From NCBI GenBank assembly GCA_050173345.1, contig JBFXKW010000003.1:62001-126000 (forward strand): 64,000 bases of DNA. Direction: 5' to 3'. The translations under genes were made by a program, and so were the position numbers. Below, piece after piece: positions 52,451 to 63,070 of the stretch. Every line of letters starts with the position of its first letter. The stretch's first letter is position 1. The DNA is from SHWC01 sp050173345 (GTDB taxonomy: Bacteria > Pseudomonadota > Alphaproteobacteria > UBA828). The notes beneath the pieces are model-generated. The model was not told the DNA's origin. It did not search any database and was given only the letters and a program-made list of their open reading frames with translations.

Positions 52451-54529
52451 ATGAAACTCGTCGGCGTGGACGTCGGGGGCACCTTCACCGACCTCATCAT
52501 CACGGATACCGATAGCGACAGCATCGCGATCCACAAGGTGCCGACCACGCCGGACGACCCCTCGGTCGGCGTCACCCAGGGCATCGTCGCGCTGTGCGAG
52601 CGCAACGGCATCGCGCCCGGCGCGATCGACCACGTCTTCCACGGCACCACGATCGCGACCAACGCCGTGCTCGAATATGACGGCGCGACCGCCGGCATGA
52701 TCACGACCGAAGGCTATCGCGACATCATCCATATCGGGCGCCACCAGCGGCCCGAGAACTACTCGATCATGCAGGACATCCCGTGGCAGGCGCGCCCGCT
52801 GGTGCGCCGCCGCCACCGCAAGACCGTCGCCGAACGGCTGAGCCCGCCCAGGGGCGAGGTACTGAAGCCGCTCGACGAGGCCGCGGTGCGCACGGCCGCG
52901 CGCGAGCTGAAAGCCGCCGGCGTGCAGTCGATCGCGGTGTGCTTCCTGTTCTCCTACATCGACCCGCGCCACGAGGAGCGCGCCAAGGCGATCATCCTGG
53001 AGGAATTCCCGGACGCCTTCGTCACCACCTCGGCCGCGGTCGCGCCGCAGTTCCGCGAGTTCGAGCGCTTCACCACCGCGGCGATGAACGCCTTCATCGG
53101 CCCCAAGGTGCGCAACTATGTGCGGCGCTTCGAGGAGAGGCTCGGCGGCGCAGGCATCAAGGCCGATCTCCACATCATGGCCTCGAACGGCGGCGTCGCG
53201 ACCGCCGCCACGGTCGCCGACCTACCGGTGGTGACGCTGCTCTCGGGGCCGGCCGCCGGCGTGCTCGGCGGCGCCTGGGCGGCGGCGCTCTCCGGCCGCG
53301 AGCGCCTGATCACCTTCGACGTCGGCGGCACCAGCGCCGACATCGGCATCGTGATCGAGGGCCGCTATGGCGAGGCGACCGCGCGCGACACCTGGATCGG
53401 CGGTTATCCGGTGCTGGTGCCGATGATCGACATCCACACCATCGGCGCGGGCGGCGGCTCGATCGCCCATGTCGATGCCGGCGGGGCGTTCCGCGTCGGG
53501 CCGCAGAGCGCGGGCTCGCAGCCCGGCCCGGCCTGCTATGCGCGCGGCGGCGCGCGGCCGACCGTGACCGACGCCAATTTGGTGCTCGGCCGGCTCGACA
53601 AGGACAATTTCCTCGGCGGCGAGATGGCGCTCGACGAGGCGGCGGCGCACCGGGTGATCGCCGAGCTCGCAAGGCAGCTCAAGCTCGACAAGCTAGAGGC
53701 CGCCGAGGGCGTGCTGACCATCCTCAACTCCAACATGGCGAACGCGATCCGCGCCAAGACGGTGCAGAAGGGGCTCGACCCGCGCGACTTCGCGCTGGTC
53801 GCCTTCGGCGGCGCCGGCCCGCTGCACGGTGCCGAGGTCGCCGCCGTGCTCAACATCCCCGAGGTGGTGGTGCCGCCGCATCCCGGCATCACCTCGGCCG
53901 CCGGCCTCCTCACCACCGACATCAAGTACGACCGCATCAAGACCGAGTTCCAGACCAAGGGCGGCGTCGACCTCGCGAAGCTCGGCGCGGACTTCGCCGG
54001 GCTCGAGGCGGCACTGATCGAGCAGTTCGAAAAGGACGGCATCGCGCGCGGCAAGATCCGGCTGCAACGCTTCGGCGACCTGCGCTATGTCGGCCAAGGC
54101 TACGAGCTGCGCGTGCCCTTCCCCGCCGAACCGCCAGACGAGGCGGTGCTGGAGGGCGTGTGGAACGCCTTTCACGAGCAGCACAAGCGCGAATACGGCC
54201 ATTTCTTCGCCGCGAGCCCGATCGAGATCGTCAACATCCGGGTCACCGGGATCGGCGGCACGCCGAAGATCGGCAAGCCCGCGCCCGCCAAGGGCGGCAC
54301 GGTCGAGGCCGCACTGGTGCGCCGCGGCCAGAGCGTGTTCCGCGTCGAAGGCGTGCTCGGCAGCTACGAAACCGCGTATTATCGGCGCGAACTGCTGCCG
54401 CTCGGCGAGAAGGTACCGGGCCCCGCGATCATCCTGCAGCGCGACACCACGACGGTCGTGCCGCCGGGCTGGAGCGCCGAGGCCGATACCGGCGGCAACC
54501 TCATCCTGCGCGCGCAACCGAAAGGCTGA
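52451..54529 (+). CDS. hyuA: Hydantoinase/oxoprolinase subunit A (HyuA family)
   Basis: The 692-residue protein has the ASKHA-type phosphate motifs of the family (VDVGGTFTDLIITD at the N-terminus; ITFDVGGTSADIGIV at about 285) and the C-terminal domain to the end. With HyuB it forms ATP-dependent hydrolases of cyclic imides such as N-methylhydantoin, 5-oxoproline or hydantoins, or acetone-carboxylase-like enzymes. Substrate choice cannot be read from sequence. HyuB starts 3 bp downstream. Confidence 0.92.
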   Translation: MKLVGVDVGGTFTDLIITDTDSDSIAIHKVPTTPDDPSVGVTQGIVALCERNGIAPGAIDHVFHGTTIATNAVLEYDGATAGMITTEGYRDIIHIGRHQRPENYSIMQDIPWQARPLVRRRHRKTVAERLSPPRGEVLKPLDEAAVRTAARELKAAGVQSIAVCFLFSYIDPRHEERAKAIILEEFPDAFVTTSAAVAPQFREFERFTTAAMNAFIGPKVRNYVRRFEERLGGAGIKADLHIMASNGGVATAATVADLPVVTLLSGPAAGVLGGAWAAALSGRERLITFDVGGTSADIGIVIEGRYGEATARDTWIGGYPVLVPMIDIHTIGAGGGSIAHVDAGGAFRVGPQSAGSQPGPACYARGGARPTVTDANLVLGRLDKDNFLGGEMALDEAAAHRVIAELARQLKLDKLEAAEGVLTILNSNMANAIRAKTVQKGLDPRDFALVAFGGAGPLHGAEVAAVLNIPEVVVPPHPGITSAAGLLTTDIKYDRIKTEFQTKGGVDLAKLGADFAGLEAALIEQFEKDGIARGKIRLQRFGDLRYVGQGYELRVPFPAEPPDEAVLEGVWNAFHEQHKREYGHFFAASPIEIVNIRVTGIGGTPKIGKPAPAKGGTVEAALVRRGQSVFRVEGVLGSYETAYYRRELLPLGEKVPGPAIILQRDTTTVVPPGWSAEADTGGNLILRAQPKG

Positions 54530-54532
54530 ACG

Positions 54533-56323
54533 ATGGCCCAGGCACGCCCCGCAACCAAGCTCGGCTCGACGCCGATCGACCCGGTGACCGCGAGCGTCAT
54601 CCAGGGCGCGCTCGAAAGCATCGCGGTCGAGATGGGCTACAAGCTGATGCGGATGTCCTATTCGAGCATCATCCGCGAGTCCGAGGATTTCGGCGCCGCG
54701 CTGCTCGACGCGCAAGGCCGCCAGCTCTGCGAATCGCGCCAATCGACGCCGCTGCAATCCGGCCCGATCCCCGGCTACGTCAAGGGCATGAATCGGCTGC
54801 TCGCGGTGCGCGGCGAGAGCCTGGGCCCGGGCGACGTGATCATGCACAACTCGGCCTATCACGGCGCCTCGCACGGGCCGGATGTCGCCTTCATCGTGCC
54901 GGCCTTCGTCAAGGGTGCGCTCGTCGGCTATTCGGTGACGACCGCGCACCATCTCGACATCGGCGCCGGCTCGCCGGGCAGCTGCGGCATCGTCGATTCG
55001 CTCGACGCCTATGCCGAGGGCCTGCAGTTCAAGGCGCTCAAGGTCTACGACAAGGGCGTGCTCAACAAGCCGCTCTGGCAGATGGTGCGCGACAACATCC
55101 GCGCCTCCGACCTCGTGGTCGGCGACATGGAAGCGCAGATCGCCGCGGCGCGCATCGGCGCCGAGCGCTACCTGGAGCTGATCGAGCGCTACGGCCTCGC
55201 GACCGTGGATGCCGCGGGTGATGCGCTGATGGATCATTCGGAGCGCCTGATGCGCCAGGCGATCGCGGCGCTGCCCGACGGCAGCTACGGCGCCGAGGGC
55301 CATGTCGACGGCTTCGAGAACGACCTCGAGCGGCGCGACCTCAAGATCAAGGTCACGGTCACCATCAAGGGCAGCGAGATGACCGTAGACCTGACCGGCA
55401 CCGACAAACAGATCGACGACCGGCCGCTCAACATGCCGCTCGAAGGCACGGTCGATTGCGCGATCTGGCTCACCGTGCGCTCGATCCTGCTCGATTCCGC
55501 GGTGCACGGCCACATCCCGCAGAACAGCGGGCTGGTGCGCCCGATCAGCATCGTCGCGCCCGAAGGCACGCTGGTGAACCCGACCTTCCCGGCGCCCACC
55601 ATCGCGCGCTTCTGCCCCGGCAACATCGTGGCCGACACGCTGATGCGCGCGCTTGCGCAAGCCGTGCCGACGCAGGTCTCGGCCGGCGTCGGCAACCTCA
55701 AGGTGATCGCCTATAGCGGCATTCGCGGCGGCGCGCATTGGGTGCACATGGACATCCACGAAGGCAGCTATGGCGGGCGCTACGGCAAGGACGGCATGGA
55801 CACGGTGGACACGCTCTACGCCAACACCCGCAACAACCCGATAGAAGACATCGAATCGCACCTGCCGCTCCGCGTGCTGCGCTACGAGCTGCGCGAGGGC
55901 GAGGCGGCGCCCGGTAAATGGCGCGGCGGCATCGGCTCGGTGCGCGAGGTCGAGCTCCTGGAGGACGGCAGCTTCTCGATCGAGGGCGACGGCCACATGT
56001 TCCCGCCCTGGGGCTTCCGGGGCGGCGCGGCAGGCTACACCTCGCAGCTCCTGTTCCGGCCGAAGAAGGGCGGCGAGTTCTCGCTGCCCTCGATGATGCC
56101 GAACATGGCGGCCAAGGCCGGCGACCGGCTGGTCTTGACCGGCACCTGCGGCGGCGGCTATGGCGATCCCTTGAAACGCGATCCGGCGCAGGTGCTCTCC
56201 GACGTGCGCGACGGCTTCGTGACACTCGAATCGGCAAAGGCCGATTACGGCGTCGTGATCACGCCCGACACGACCATCGACGCGGCGGCGACCGCCGCCG
56301 AGCGGCGCGCCCGCGGCGCCTGA
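54533..56323 (+). CDS. hyuB: Hydantoinase/oxoprolinase subunit B (HyuB family)
   Basis: The 596-residue protein fits HyuB: DPVTASVIQGALESIAVEMG at the start, metal-site segments such as HNSAYHGASHGPDVAF and AHHLDIG, and the glycine-rich end TGTCGGGYGDPLKRDP. It is the partner of HyuA and carries the ring-opening active site. The racemase gene follows 20 bp downstream, completing a hydantoin-type operon. Confidence 0.93.
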   Translation: MAQARPATKLGSTPIDPVTASVIQGALESIAVEMGYKLMRMSYSSIIRESEDFGAALLDAQGRQLCESRQSTPLQSGPIPGYVKGMNRLLAVRGESLGPGDVIMHNSAYHGASHGPDVAFIVPAFVKGALVGYSVTTAHHLDIGAGSPGSCGIVDSLDAYAEGLQFKALKVYDKGVLNKPLWQMVRDNIRASDLVVGDMEAQIAAARIGAERYLELIERYGLATVDAAGDALMDHSERLMRQAIAALPDGSYGAEGHVDGFENDLERRDLKIKVTVTIKGSEMTVDLTGTDKQIDDRPLNMPLEGTVDCAIWLTVRSILLDSAVHGHIPQNSGLVRPISIVAPEGTLVNPTFPAPTIARFCPGNIVADTLMRALAQAVPTQVSAGVGNLKVIAYSGIRGGAHWVHMDIHEGSYGGRYGKDGMDTVDTLYANTRNNPIEDIESHLPLRVLRYELREGEAAPGKWRGGIGSVREVELLEDGSFSIEGDGHMFPPWGFRGGAAGYTSQLLFRPKKGGEFSLPSMMPNMAAKAGDRLVLTGTCGGGYGDPLKRDPAQVLSDVRDGFVTLESAKADYGVVITPDTTIDAAATAAERRARGA

Positions 56324-56343
56324 ACTACCGGGAGGCCACCCCC

Positions 56344-57114
56344 ATGCGCATCAAGATCATCAACCCGAACACCACCCAGGCGATGACCGACACGATCGGC
56401 GCATGCGCGCGCAAGTTCGCGCGGCCGGGCACCGATGTCGTCTCGGTCAGCCCGAGCTTCGGTCCTGCCTCGATCGAATCCTATGTCGACGAGTACGTCT
56501 CGGCCTGCGGCGTGCTCGACGAGATCAAGAAGAGCGACGAGAACGACAATTTCGATGCCTATATCGTCGCCTGCTACGGCGACCCCGGCCTGCACGCCGC
56601 GCGCGAGCTGACCGAGAAGCCGGTGATCGGCATCGCCGAGGCCTCGCTCTACACCGCCTCCATGCTCGCCGCGCGCTTCTCGATCGTCACCATCATCCCG
56701 CGCGCGCGCACCCTGATGGAGGAGATGGTGCGCGGCTACGGCATGGAGCACCGCATCGTCTCGATCCGCACGCTCCCGCTCTACGTGCTCGACGTCGAGA
56801 AGGATTCCGTAAGCTCGTTCGAAAAGATCAGGGAAGGCGCGCGGCTCGCGGTCAAGGAGGACAATGCGGAGGCTGTCTGCCTCGGCTGCGCCGGCTTCGC
56901 CGAGTTCGCCCAATCGATCGAGGACGAGCTCAAGGTGCCTGTGCTCGACGGCGTGGTGTGCGCCACCAAGCAGGCCGAGGTGCTGGTCGAGCTCGGCAAG
57001 AAGACCTCGAAGCGCATGACCTACCGGCCGCCCGAGCGCAAGGGCTATACCGGCATCTTCGCACACTTCTCGAGCGACGCGCCGAAGGCCCCCGGCAAGG
57101 CGGCGGCGGAATAG
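56344..57114 (+). CDS. Asp/Glu/hydantoin racemase family protein
   Basis: The 256-residue protein starts at the ATG at 56344 behind GGAGG. It has the family start IKIINPNTTQAMT and the two catalytic cysteines in YIVACYGDPGL and AVCLGCAGFAEF. In hydantoin pathways such enzymes interconvert 5-substituted hydantoin enantiomers; relatives include allantoin racemase and maleate isomerase. Position after hyuAB supports hydantoin racemase. Confidence 0.88.
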   Translation: MRIKIINPNTTQAMTDTIGACARKFARPGTDVVSVSPSFGPASIESYVDEYVSACGVLDEIKKSDENDNFDAYIVACYGDPGLHAARELTEKPVIGIAEASLYTASMLAARFSIVTIIPRARTLMEEMVRGYGMEHRIVSIRTLPLYVLDVEKDSVSSFEKIREGARLAVKEDNAEAVCLGCAGFAEFAQSIEDELKVPVLDGVVCATKQAEVLVELGKKTSKRMTYRPPERKGYTGIFAHFSSDAPKAPGKAAAE

Positions 57115-57165
57115 CGTGGCCCTCCTCTCGGCACGACCTCGCACGGGCGGCATGCGCGTGACTCC

Positions 57166-58520
<1,355 letters not shown>

Positions 58521-58524
<4 letters not shown>

Positions 58525-59279
58525 GCAAGCCGACCGTCATCATCACCGGCGCCGGCATCGGCATCGGCCATGCCGCCGCCCTCGCCTTCGCCAAGGCCGG
58601 CTACCATGTCGGTGTCACCGACGTGATCGAGGCCGAGGGCAAGGACACGGTCAAAGAGATCGAGAAGGCTGGCGGCTCGGCCGAGTTCCACAAGGTCGAC
58701 GTGACCGACACCGGCAACGTGAACGCCGTGGTCGCCGCCTTCGAGAAGAAGCACGGCGCGATCGACGCCGCGATCGCCAATGCCGGCATCGCCCACAAGG
58801 TGAAGCTCGAGGAGATGACCGACGAGAAGTGGGGCCACACGCTCGACGTCGACCTCAACGGCGTGTTCCGCCTGTGCCGCGCGGTCGCGCCGGGCATGCG
58901 CAAACGCAAGAAGGGCGCGATCGTCGCGACCTCCTCGATCATGGGCGTCGGCTATGGCTGGCACGACCATGTGCAGTACAACGCCGCGAAGACCGGCGTG
59001 GTCGGCCTGGTGCGCGGCCTCGCCTGCGACCTCGGCGCCGACCAGGTGCGGGTCAACGGCATCGCGCCCGGCTACATCCGCTCGGCGCAGTCGCTCTCGA
59101 CGGTGCACTCGCTCGGGCCGGCCGGGCTCGAGAAGGCCGCCGAATACATCCCGCTCGGCCGTGTCGGCGAGCCCGACGACATCGCGGACGTGATGGTCTT
59201 CCTTTGCTCGCACGGGGCACGTTACATTAGCGGGCAGACCATCATCGTCGACGGCGGGCTGATGGTCGGAAGGTATTAG
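58521..59279 (+). CDS. Short-chain dehydrogenase/reductase
   Basis: The 252-residue protein is a classical SDR: cofactor motif ITGAGIGIGHAAALAFAKAG (TGxxxGxG), IANAGIAHK, catalytic Ser in ATSSIMGVGYG, Tyr-x-x-x-Lys in YNAAKTGVV, and the end GQTIIVDGGLMVGRY. Asp or Thr after the glycine motif suggests NAD preference, but this is uncertain. Substrate unknown. It overlaps purB by 4 bp and the TPP-enzyme gene tail-to-tail by 4 bp. Confidence 0.92.
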
Positions 59280-59863
59280 CCGCCGAGCAGCGCCGCCCTG
59301 AAGCGGTCCTTCAGATACGCGCCGTCCTTGGGCGGCAGCACGCGCGGCGCGGCCTCGGCCTTGACCTTGAAGACGCAGAGCAGCGGCCCCGGCCCCTGGC
59401 GCATCGCGCCGGCACAGCGCTCCAGCTCGTGAACGTCGCGCGCCGTCGCGGCCGAGGCGACGCCGCAGGCGCGCGCAATGCCGGCAACATCGATGCCCGA
59501 GGCGGTCAGGCCGCGCTGCATGCCGGTCTCGCCGTGCCGCTCATTGTCGAGCACGGCGATCGAGAGGTTGTCCGGCCGCTGCGCGCCGATCGCGGCGAGG
59601 CTGCCGAGCCCCATCATCAGCTCGCCGTCGCCGGTGACCACCAGGACGCGCCGCCCGGGCTGCGCGAGCGCGAGGCCGAGGCCGATCATCGAGGCCGAAC
59701 CCATCGCGCCCCAGAGCGGGAAGTCGAGCGCGTTGTCCGCGACCGCGGCGACGTCCCACGCCGAGGAGCCGAGGCCTGCGACCACCAGCATATCGCCGCG
59801 CGCCGCGAGGAGCCGCGCGACAACATCGCGCCGTTCGAGCGAGGTTTCGGGCTTGTCGCTCAT
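59276..59863 (-). CDS. TPP-dependent decarboxylase, C-terminal (beta) subunit
   Basis: The 195-residue protein is the pyrophosphate-binding half of a thiamine diphosphate enzyme, with the metal/TPP motif VTGDGELMMGLGSLAAIG followed by LDNERHGETG, and WGAMGSASMIGLGLAL. It resembles the beta subunit of sulfopyruvate decarboxylase (ComE) or phosphonopyruvate decarboxylase. The matching alpha subunit is at 60030-60554 upstream on the same strand, separated by 166 bp that contain a REP pair. Start at the ATG at 59863. Confidence 0.82.
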   Translation of the reverse strand: MSDKPETSLERRDVVARLLAARGDMLVVAGLGSSAWDVAAVADNALDFPLWGAMGSASMIGLGLALAQPGRRVLVVTGDGELMMGLGSLAAIGAQRPDNLSIAVLDNERHGETGMQRGLTASGIDVAGIARACGVASAATARDVHELERCAGAMRQGPGPLLCVFKVKAEAAPRVLPPKDGAYLKDRFRAALLGG

Positions 59864-59903
59864 GGCCGGACCGTGTGAACGCCTTGGCCCCAATTCCCTA
59901 ATT

Positions 59904-59997
59904 CGTCATTGCCCGGCTCGACCGGGCAATCCAGGGGCGGCGGCACCGTCGCTTGCAGAGAAAGACTGGATGCCCCGGTCAAGCCGGGGCATGACGA
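59904..59997. repeat. Inverted REP pair (family B) inside the TPP-enzyme operon
   Basis: CGTCATTGCCCGG..CGGGCAATCCAG and CTGGATGCCCCGG..CGGGGCATGACG face each other across about 30 bases. The element fills most of the gap between the alpha and beta subunit genes. Confidence 0.85.
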
Positions 59998-60029
59998 AAG
60001 AGGAAGAGTGTCGTCGGCCATCATCCCGC

Positions 60030-60554
60030 TCACCGCGTGAATGCCTTGGCGCCGATCACGCGTTGCGAGACCAGCACCGCGACGGCGACCTGGGATTCGA
60101 AGGCGAGCTGGGCCGCCGCCGCGACCGTCTCGCCCACCTCGGCCGCCTTGTCGACCGGATAGACGATGACGCCGCCGGCCTCCAGATGCTCAGGGCCAGC
60201 GAAGCCCATCGGCACCTGCCATGGGTTCACCTCGCCCCAATTGCCGCGCATGGTGACGATGGTCAGGAACGGGAAGCGGCACGCCTTGACGAGCGAGAGC
60301 GGCGCGATGACGTTGCCGATGCCGCTCGACTGCATGAGCAGCACGCCGCGCTCGCCGCCGAGCCAGGCGCCGGCCAGCATGCCGATGCCGTCCTGTTCGT
60401 TCGAGAGCAGCACGTCCTTGATGCCGGTGTCGGCTTCGCAGAATGCGATCAGCCGGGTCAGCCCAGCGTCCGGCACATAGGCGACCTGGCGCACCCGTGC
60501 CGCACTCAGCACGCGGTGCACGTCGGCCGCCCAGTCGACGACCTGCTCGGTCAT
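60030..60554 (-). CDS. TPP-dependent decarboxylase, N-terminal (alpha) subunit
   Basis: From the ATG at 60554 the product has 174 residues and is the pyrimidine-binding half of a TPP enzyme, with the catalytic Glu in LLSNEQDGIGMLAGAWLGG and the LLMQSSGIGNVIAPLSL segment. This matches ComD/phosphonopyruvate-decarboxylase-like alpha subunits. The frame is open far upstream, but the similarity and a suitable start define this end. The DUF1476 gene stop is 15 bp upstream. Confidence 0.82.
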   Translation of the reverse strand: MTEQVVDWAADVHRVLSAARVRQVAYVPDAGLTRLIAFCEADTGIKDVLLSNEQDGIGMLAGAWLGGERGVLLMQSSGIGNVIAPLSLVKACRFPFLTIVTMRGNWGEVNPWQVPMGFAGPEHLEAGGVIVYPVDKAAEVGETVAAAAQLAFESQVAVAVLVSQRVIGAKAFTR

Positions 60555-60568
60555 CGCGGCAGGCCGGG

Positions 60569-60889
60569 CTATTCGGCCATCACCTGCTGGCGCGCGACGT
60601 CCAACAGGCGGGTCATCTCCTTGCGCAGCCGGTGCTCGTCGATGGCGACGCCCTTGGCGCCGAAATCCTTGAGCACCTTCTCGACCACGTCGGAATCGCC
60701 GGGTCGGTCGAAATCGGCCGCGACCACCTCCTTGGCGTAGGCATCCGCGGCGTCGCCCTGGATGCCGAGCTGCTCGGCCGCCCACAGCCCCAGGAGCTTG
60801 TTGCGCCGGGCGTTGACCTTGAACCTCAGCTCCTCGTCCCGCTTGTAGCGGGCTTCCTCTTCCTTCTTGCGCTTGTCGAAGGTGGTCAT
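60569..60889 (-). CDS. F1-ATPase inhibitor zeta subunit-like protein (DUF1476)
   Basis: The 106-residue protein matches DUF1476: TTFDKRKKEEEARYKRDEEL at the start, FKVNARRNKLLGLWAAEQLG and a helical C-terminus. The Paracoccus member is the zeta subunit, an alphaproteobacterial inhibitor that blocks ATP hydrolysis by F1-ATPase with its N-terminal segment. In many Alphaproteobacteria this gene lies next to purC, as here (with one gene between). Confidence 0.9.
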   Translation of the reverse strand: MTTFDKRKKEEEARYKRDEELRFKVNARRNKLLGLWAAEQLGIQGDAADAYAKEVVAADFDRPGDSDVVEKVLKDFGAKGVAIDEHRLRKEMTRLLDVARQQVMAE

Positions 60890-61022
60890 GCGCTATGCTC
60901 CCTGGTGCCGGCGGCTGGCGGAGCGCGGTCCCCGAGCGAGGCCGCGCCTTCCGCGCTGTCCCGGCATATATACGGTTCAAGGCGCGTGCGTTCAATCGCG
61001 CTTGGCCAGATTGTGAGAGACC

Positions 61023-61793
61023 ATGTGCACGCTCGTCATCTTGCGCCGTCCCGGCCATGACTGGCCCGTCCTGATCGCGGCCAACCGCGACGAGATGCGC
61101 GACCGGCGCTGGCGCCCGCCCGGCCGCCACTGGCCCGACCGGCCCGAGGTGGTTGCCGGCCTCGACGAGCTCGCCGGCGGCTCCTGGCTCGGCATCAACG
61201 ATCACGGCGTGGTCGCCGGCATCCTCAACCGGGTCGGCTCGCTCGGCCCGGCGCCAGACAAGCGCTCGCGCGGCGAGCTGGTGCTCGAAGCGCTCGACCA
61301 TGCCGACGCCGCGGAGGCGGCCGAGGCGCTGGCCGACCTCAACGGCGACGCCTACCGCTCGTTCAACATGCTGATCGCGGATTCGCGCGACGCGGTGTGG
61401 CTGCGCCATGATGGCGGCCGGGCGATCGAGCTCAGGCCGCTGCCGGCCGGCTTCTCGATGCTCACCGCCCATGACATCAATTCGACCGAATCGTCGCGCG
61501 TGCGCGAGCACCTGCCCCGCTTCGAGGCCGCACCCGTGCCCGATCCGGACGCCGGCGACTGGGCGGGCTGGGAAGCGCTGCTCGCCAGCCGCGACTCGGA
61601 ACCCGGCCACGCACCGTTCGGCGCCATGCGCATCGAGACCGGCGACGGCTTCGGCACCGTCTCCTCCTCGCTGATTGCGCTGGCGCAGCCGAAGTCGGAG
61701 CCGCGCCGGCCGATCTGGCTGTTCGCGTCCGGGCCGGCGGGCGTGCATCACTTCGAGCCGGTCGAGCTCCGGCGCGCGGCAGCCATGCCGTGA
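61023..61793 (+). CDS. NRDE-family (TANGO2-like) protein
   Basis: The 256-residue protein starts MCTL and contains the family signature ANRDEMRDRRWRPPGRHW, then WLGINDHGVVAGILNR. The N-terminal cysteine and NRDE motif recall Ntn hydrolases, but activity is unproven; TANGO2 relatives have been linked to haem and lipid metabolism. It follows GAGAGA and is divergent from the DUF1476 gene. Confidence 0.88.
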   Translation: MCTLVILRRPGHDWPVLIAANRDEMRDRRWRPPGRHWPDRPEVVAGLDELAGGSWLGINDHGVVAGILNRVGSLGPAPDKRSRGELVLEALDHADAAEAAEALADLNGDAYRSFNMLIADSRDAVWLRHDGGRAIELRPLPAGFSMLTAHDINSTESSRVREHLPRFEAAPVPDPDAGDWAGWEALLASRDSEPGHAPFGAMRIETGDGFGTVSSSLIALAQPKSEPRRPIWLFASGPAGVHHFEPVELRRAAAMP

Positions 61794-61826
61794 CGGCTTG
61801 GTTGCGGTGCCTGGGGTGCCGTTGTA

Positions 61827-61854
61827 TTGACGCCCCGAGTTGACTATCCTATGG
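61827..61854 (+). promoter_or_regulatory. Possible purC promoter
   Basis: TTGACG (61827-61832) and CTATGG (61849-61854) are 16 bp apart, close to the alphaproteobacterial housekeeping pattern. The purC ATG is 70 bp downstream. Confidence 0.35.
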
Positions 61855-61923
61855 CCGTTCGCGCCGGTTCGTCGGGCCGGTATTGCGGCCGAACGCAACC
61901 CGCTTGCATCATGGAGGACCGCT

Positions 61924-62694
61924 ATGGCTCGCCGCCGTCAGGTCTACGAGGGCAAGGCGAAGGTGCTCTATGAGGGCCCGGAACCCGGCACCCTGATCCA
62001 GTATTTTAAGGACGACGCCACCGCCTTCAACAACCAGAAGAAGGCGACCGTGGTCGGCAAGGGCGTGCTCAACAACCGGATCTCGGAGCACCTGATGACC
62101 CGGTTGAACGAGATCGGCGTGCCGACCCATTTCGTGCGCCGGCTCAACATGCGCGAGCAGCTCATCCGCGAGGTCGAGATCATCCCGGTCGAGGTGGTGA
62201 TCCGCAACGTCGCGGCCGGCTCGCTCAGCCAGCGGCTCGGCATCGCGGAAGGCACCGTGCTGCCGCGCTCGATCGTCGAGTATTATTACAAGAACGACGC
62301 GCTCGGCGACCCGATGGTCTCGGAAGAGCACATCACGGCGTTCGGCTGGGCCACGCCGCAGGACCTCGACGACATCCTGTCGCTGTCGCTGCGCATCAAC
62401 GACTTCCTGTCCGGCCTGTTCTACGGCATCGGCATCCGCCTGGTCGATTTCAAGATCGAGTTCGGGCGGCTGTGGAACGGCGACGACATGCGCATCGTGC
62501 TGGCCGACGAGATCAGCCCAGATAGCTGCCGGCTGTGGGATTTGCAGACCAACGAGAAGCTCGACAAGGACCGCTTCCGCCGCGACCTCGGCAACATCAT
62601 CGAAGCCTATCAGGAGGTCGCGCGCCGGCTCGGCATCCTGCCCGAGGCCGGGGTCCACGAGCTCCGGCCGGCCGAGGCCAAGGGCCGCGGCTGA
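61924..62694 (+). CDS. purC: SAICAR synthetase
   Basis: The 256-residue enzyme joins aspartate to CAIR in purine synthesis. Hallmarks: QVYEGKAKVLYEGPEPGTLI, FNNQKKATVVGKG, VVIRNVAAGSL, LVDFKIEFG and LADEISPDSCRLWD. The ATG at 61924 follows GGAGG; the frame is open upstream. PurS starts 6 bp after its stop. Confidence 0.97.
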   Translation: MARRRQVYEGKAKVLYEGPEPGTLIQYFKDDATAFNNQKKATVVGKGVLNNRISEHLMTRLNEIGVPTHFVRRLNMREQLIREVEIIPVEVVIRNVAAGSLSQRLGIAEGTVLPRSIVEYYYKNDALGDPMVSEEHITAFGWATPQDLDDILSLSLRINDFLSGLFYGIGIRLVDFKIEFGRLWNGDDMRIVLADEISPDSCRLWDLQTNEKLDKDRFRRDLGNIIEAYQEVARRLGILPEAGVHELRPAEAKGRG

Positions 62695-62700
62695 AGCCTC

Positions 62701-62949
62701 ATGGCGTTGAAGGCGCGCGTCCACGTCACGCTCAAGAACGGCGTGCTCGACCCGCAGGGCAAGGCGATCGGCCGCGCGCTCGCGGCGCTCGGCTTCGACG
62801 GCGTCGGCGAGGTGCGCCAGGGCAAGCTGATCGAGTTGGAACTCGACGAGACCGACCGCGGCAAGGCCGAGGCCGCCCTGCGCCAGATGTGCGAGAAGCT
62901 GCTCGCCAACACCGTGATCGAGAACTACGCGATCGAGCTGACGCCGTGA
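62701..62949 (+). CDS. purS: FGAM synthase subunit PurS
   Basis: The 82-residue protein (ARVHVTLKNGVLDPQGKAIG, then GFDGVGEVRQGKLIELEL) is PurS, the small subunit that bridges PurQ and PurL in the three-part formylglycinamidine ribonucleotide synthase of Alphaproteobacteria and Gram-positives. It lies between purC and purQ, but a REP pair separates it from purQ. Confidence 0.96.
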   Translation: MALKARVHVTLKNGVLDPQGKAIGRALAALGFDGVGEVRQGKLIELELDETDRGKAEAALRQMCEKLLANTVIENYAIELTP

Positions 62950-62969
62950 CCGGGTTGCGTGCCGGTATC

Positions 62970-63039
62970 CTCATGCTTCGACTAGCTCAGCATGAGGGCT
63001 TCGAGTTTCGCCTCATCCTGAGCCCGTCGAAGGATGGGG
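62970..63039. repeat. Inverted REP pair (family A), copy 3
   Basis: The same twin palindrome as at 21547-21617, same orientation, with a few substitutions, between purS and purQ. It occupies most of their 121-bp gap. Confidence 0.85.
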
Positions 63040-63070
63040 CGGCCGGGTTGCGCTAGAGACGATCATAGTC

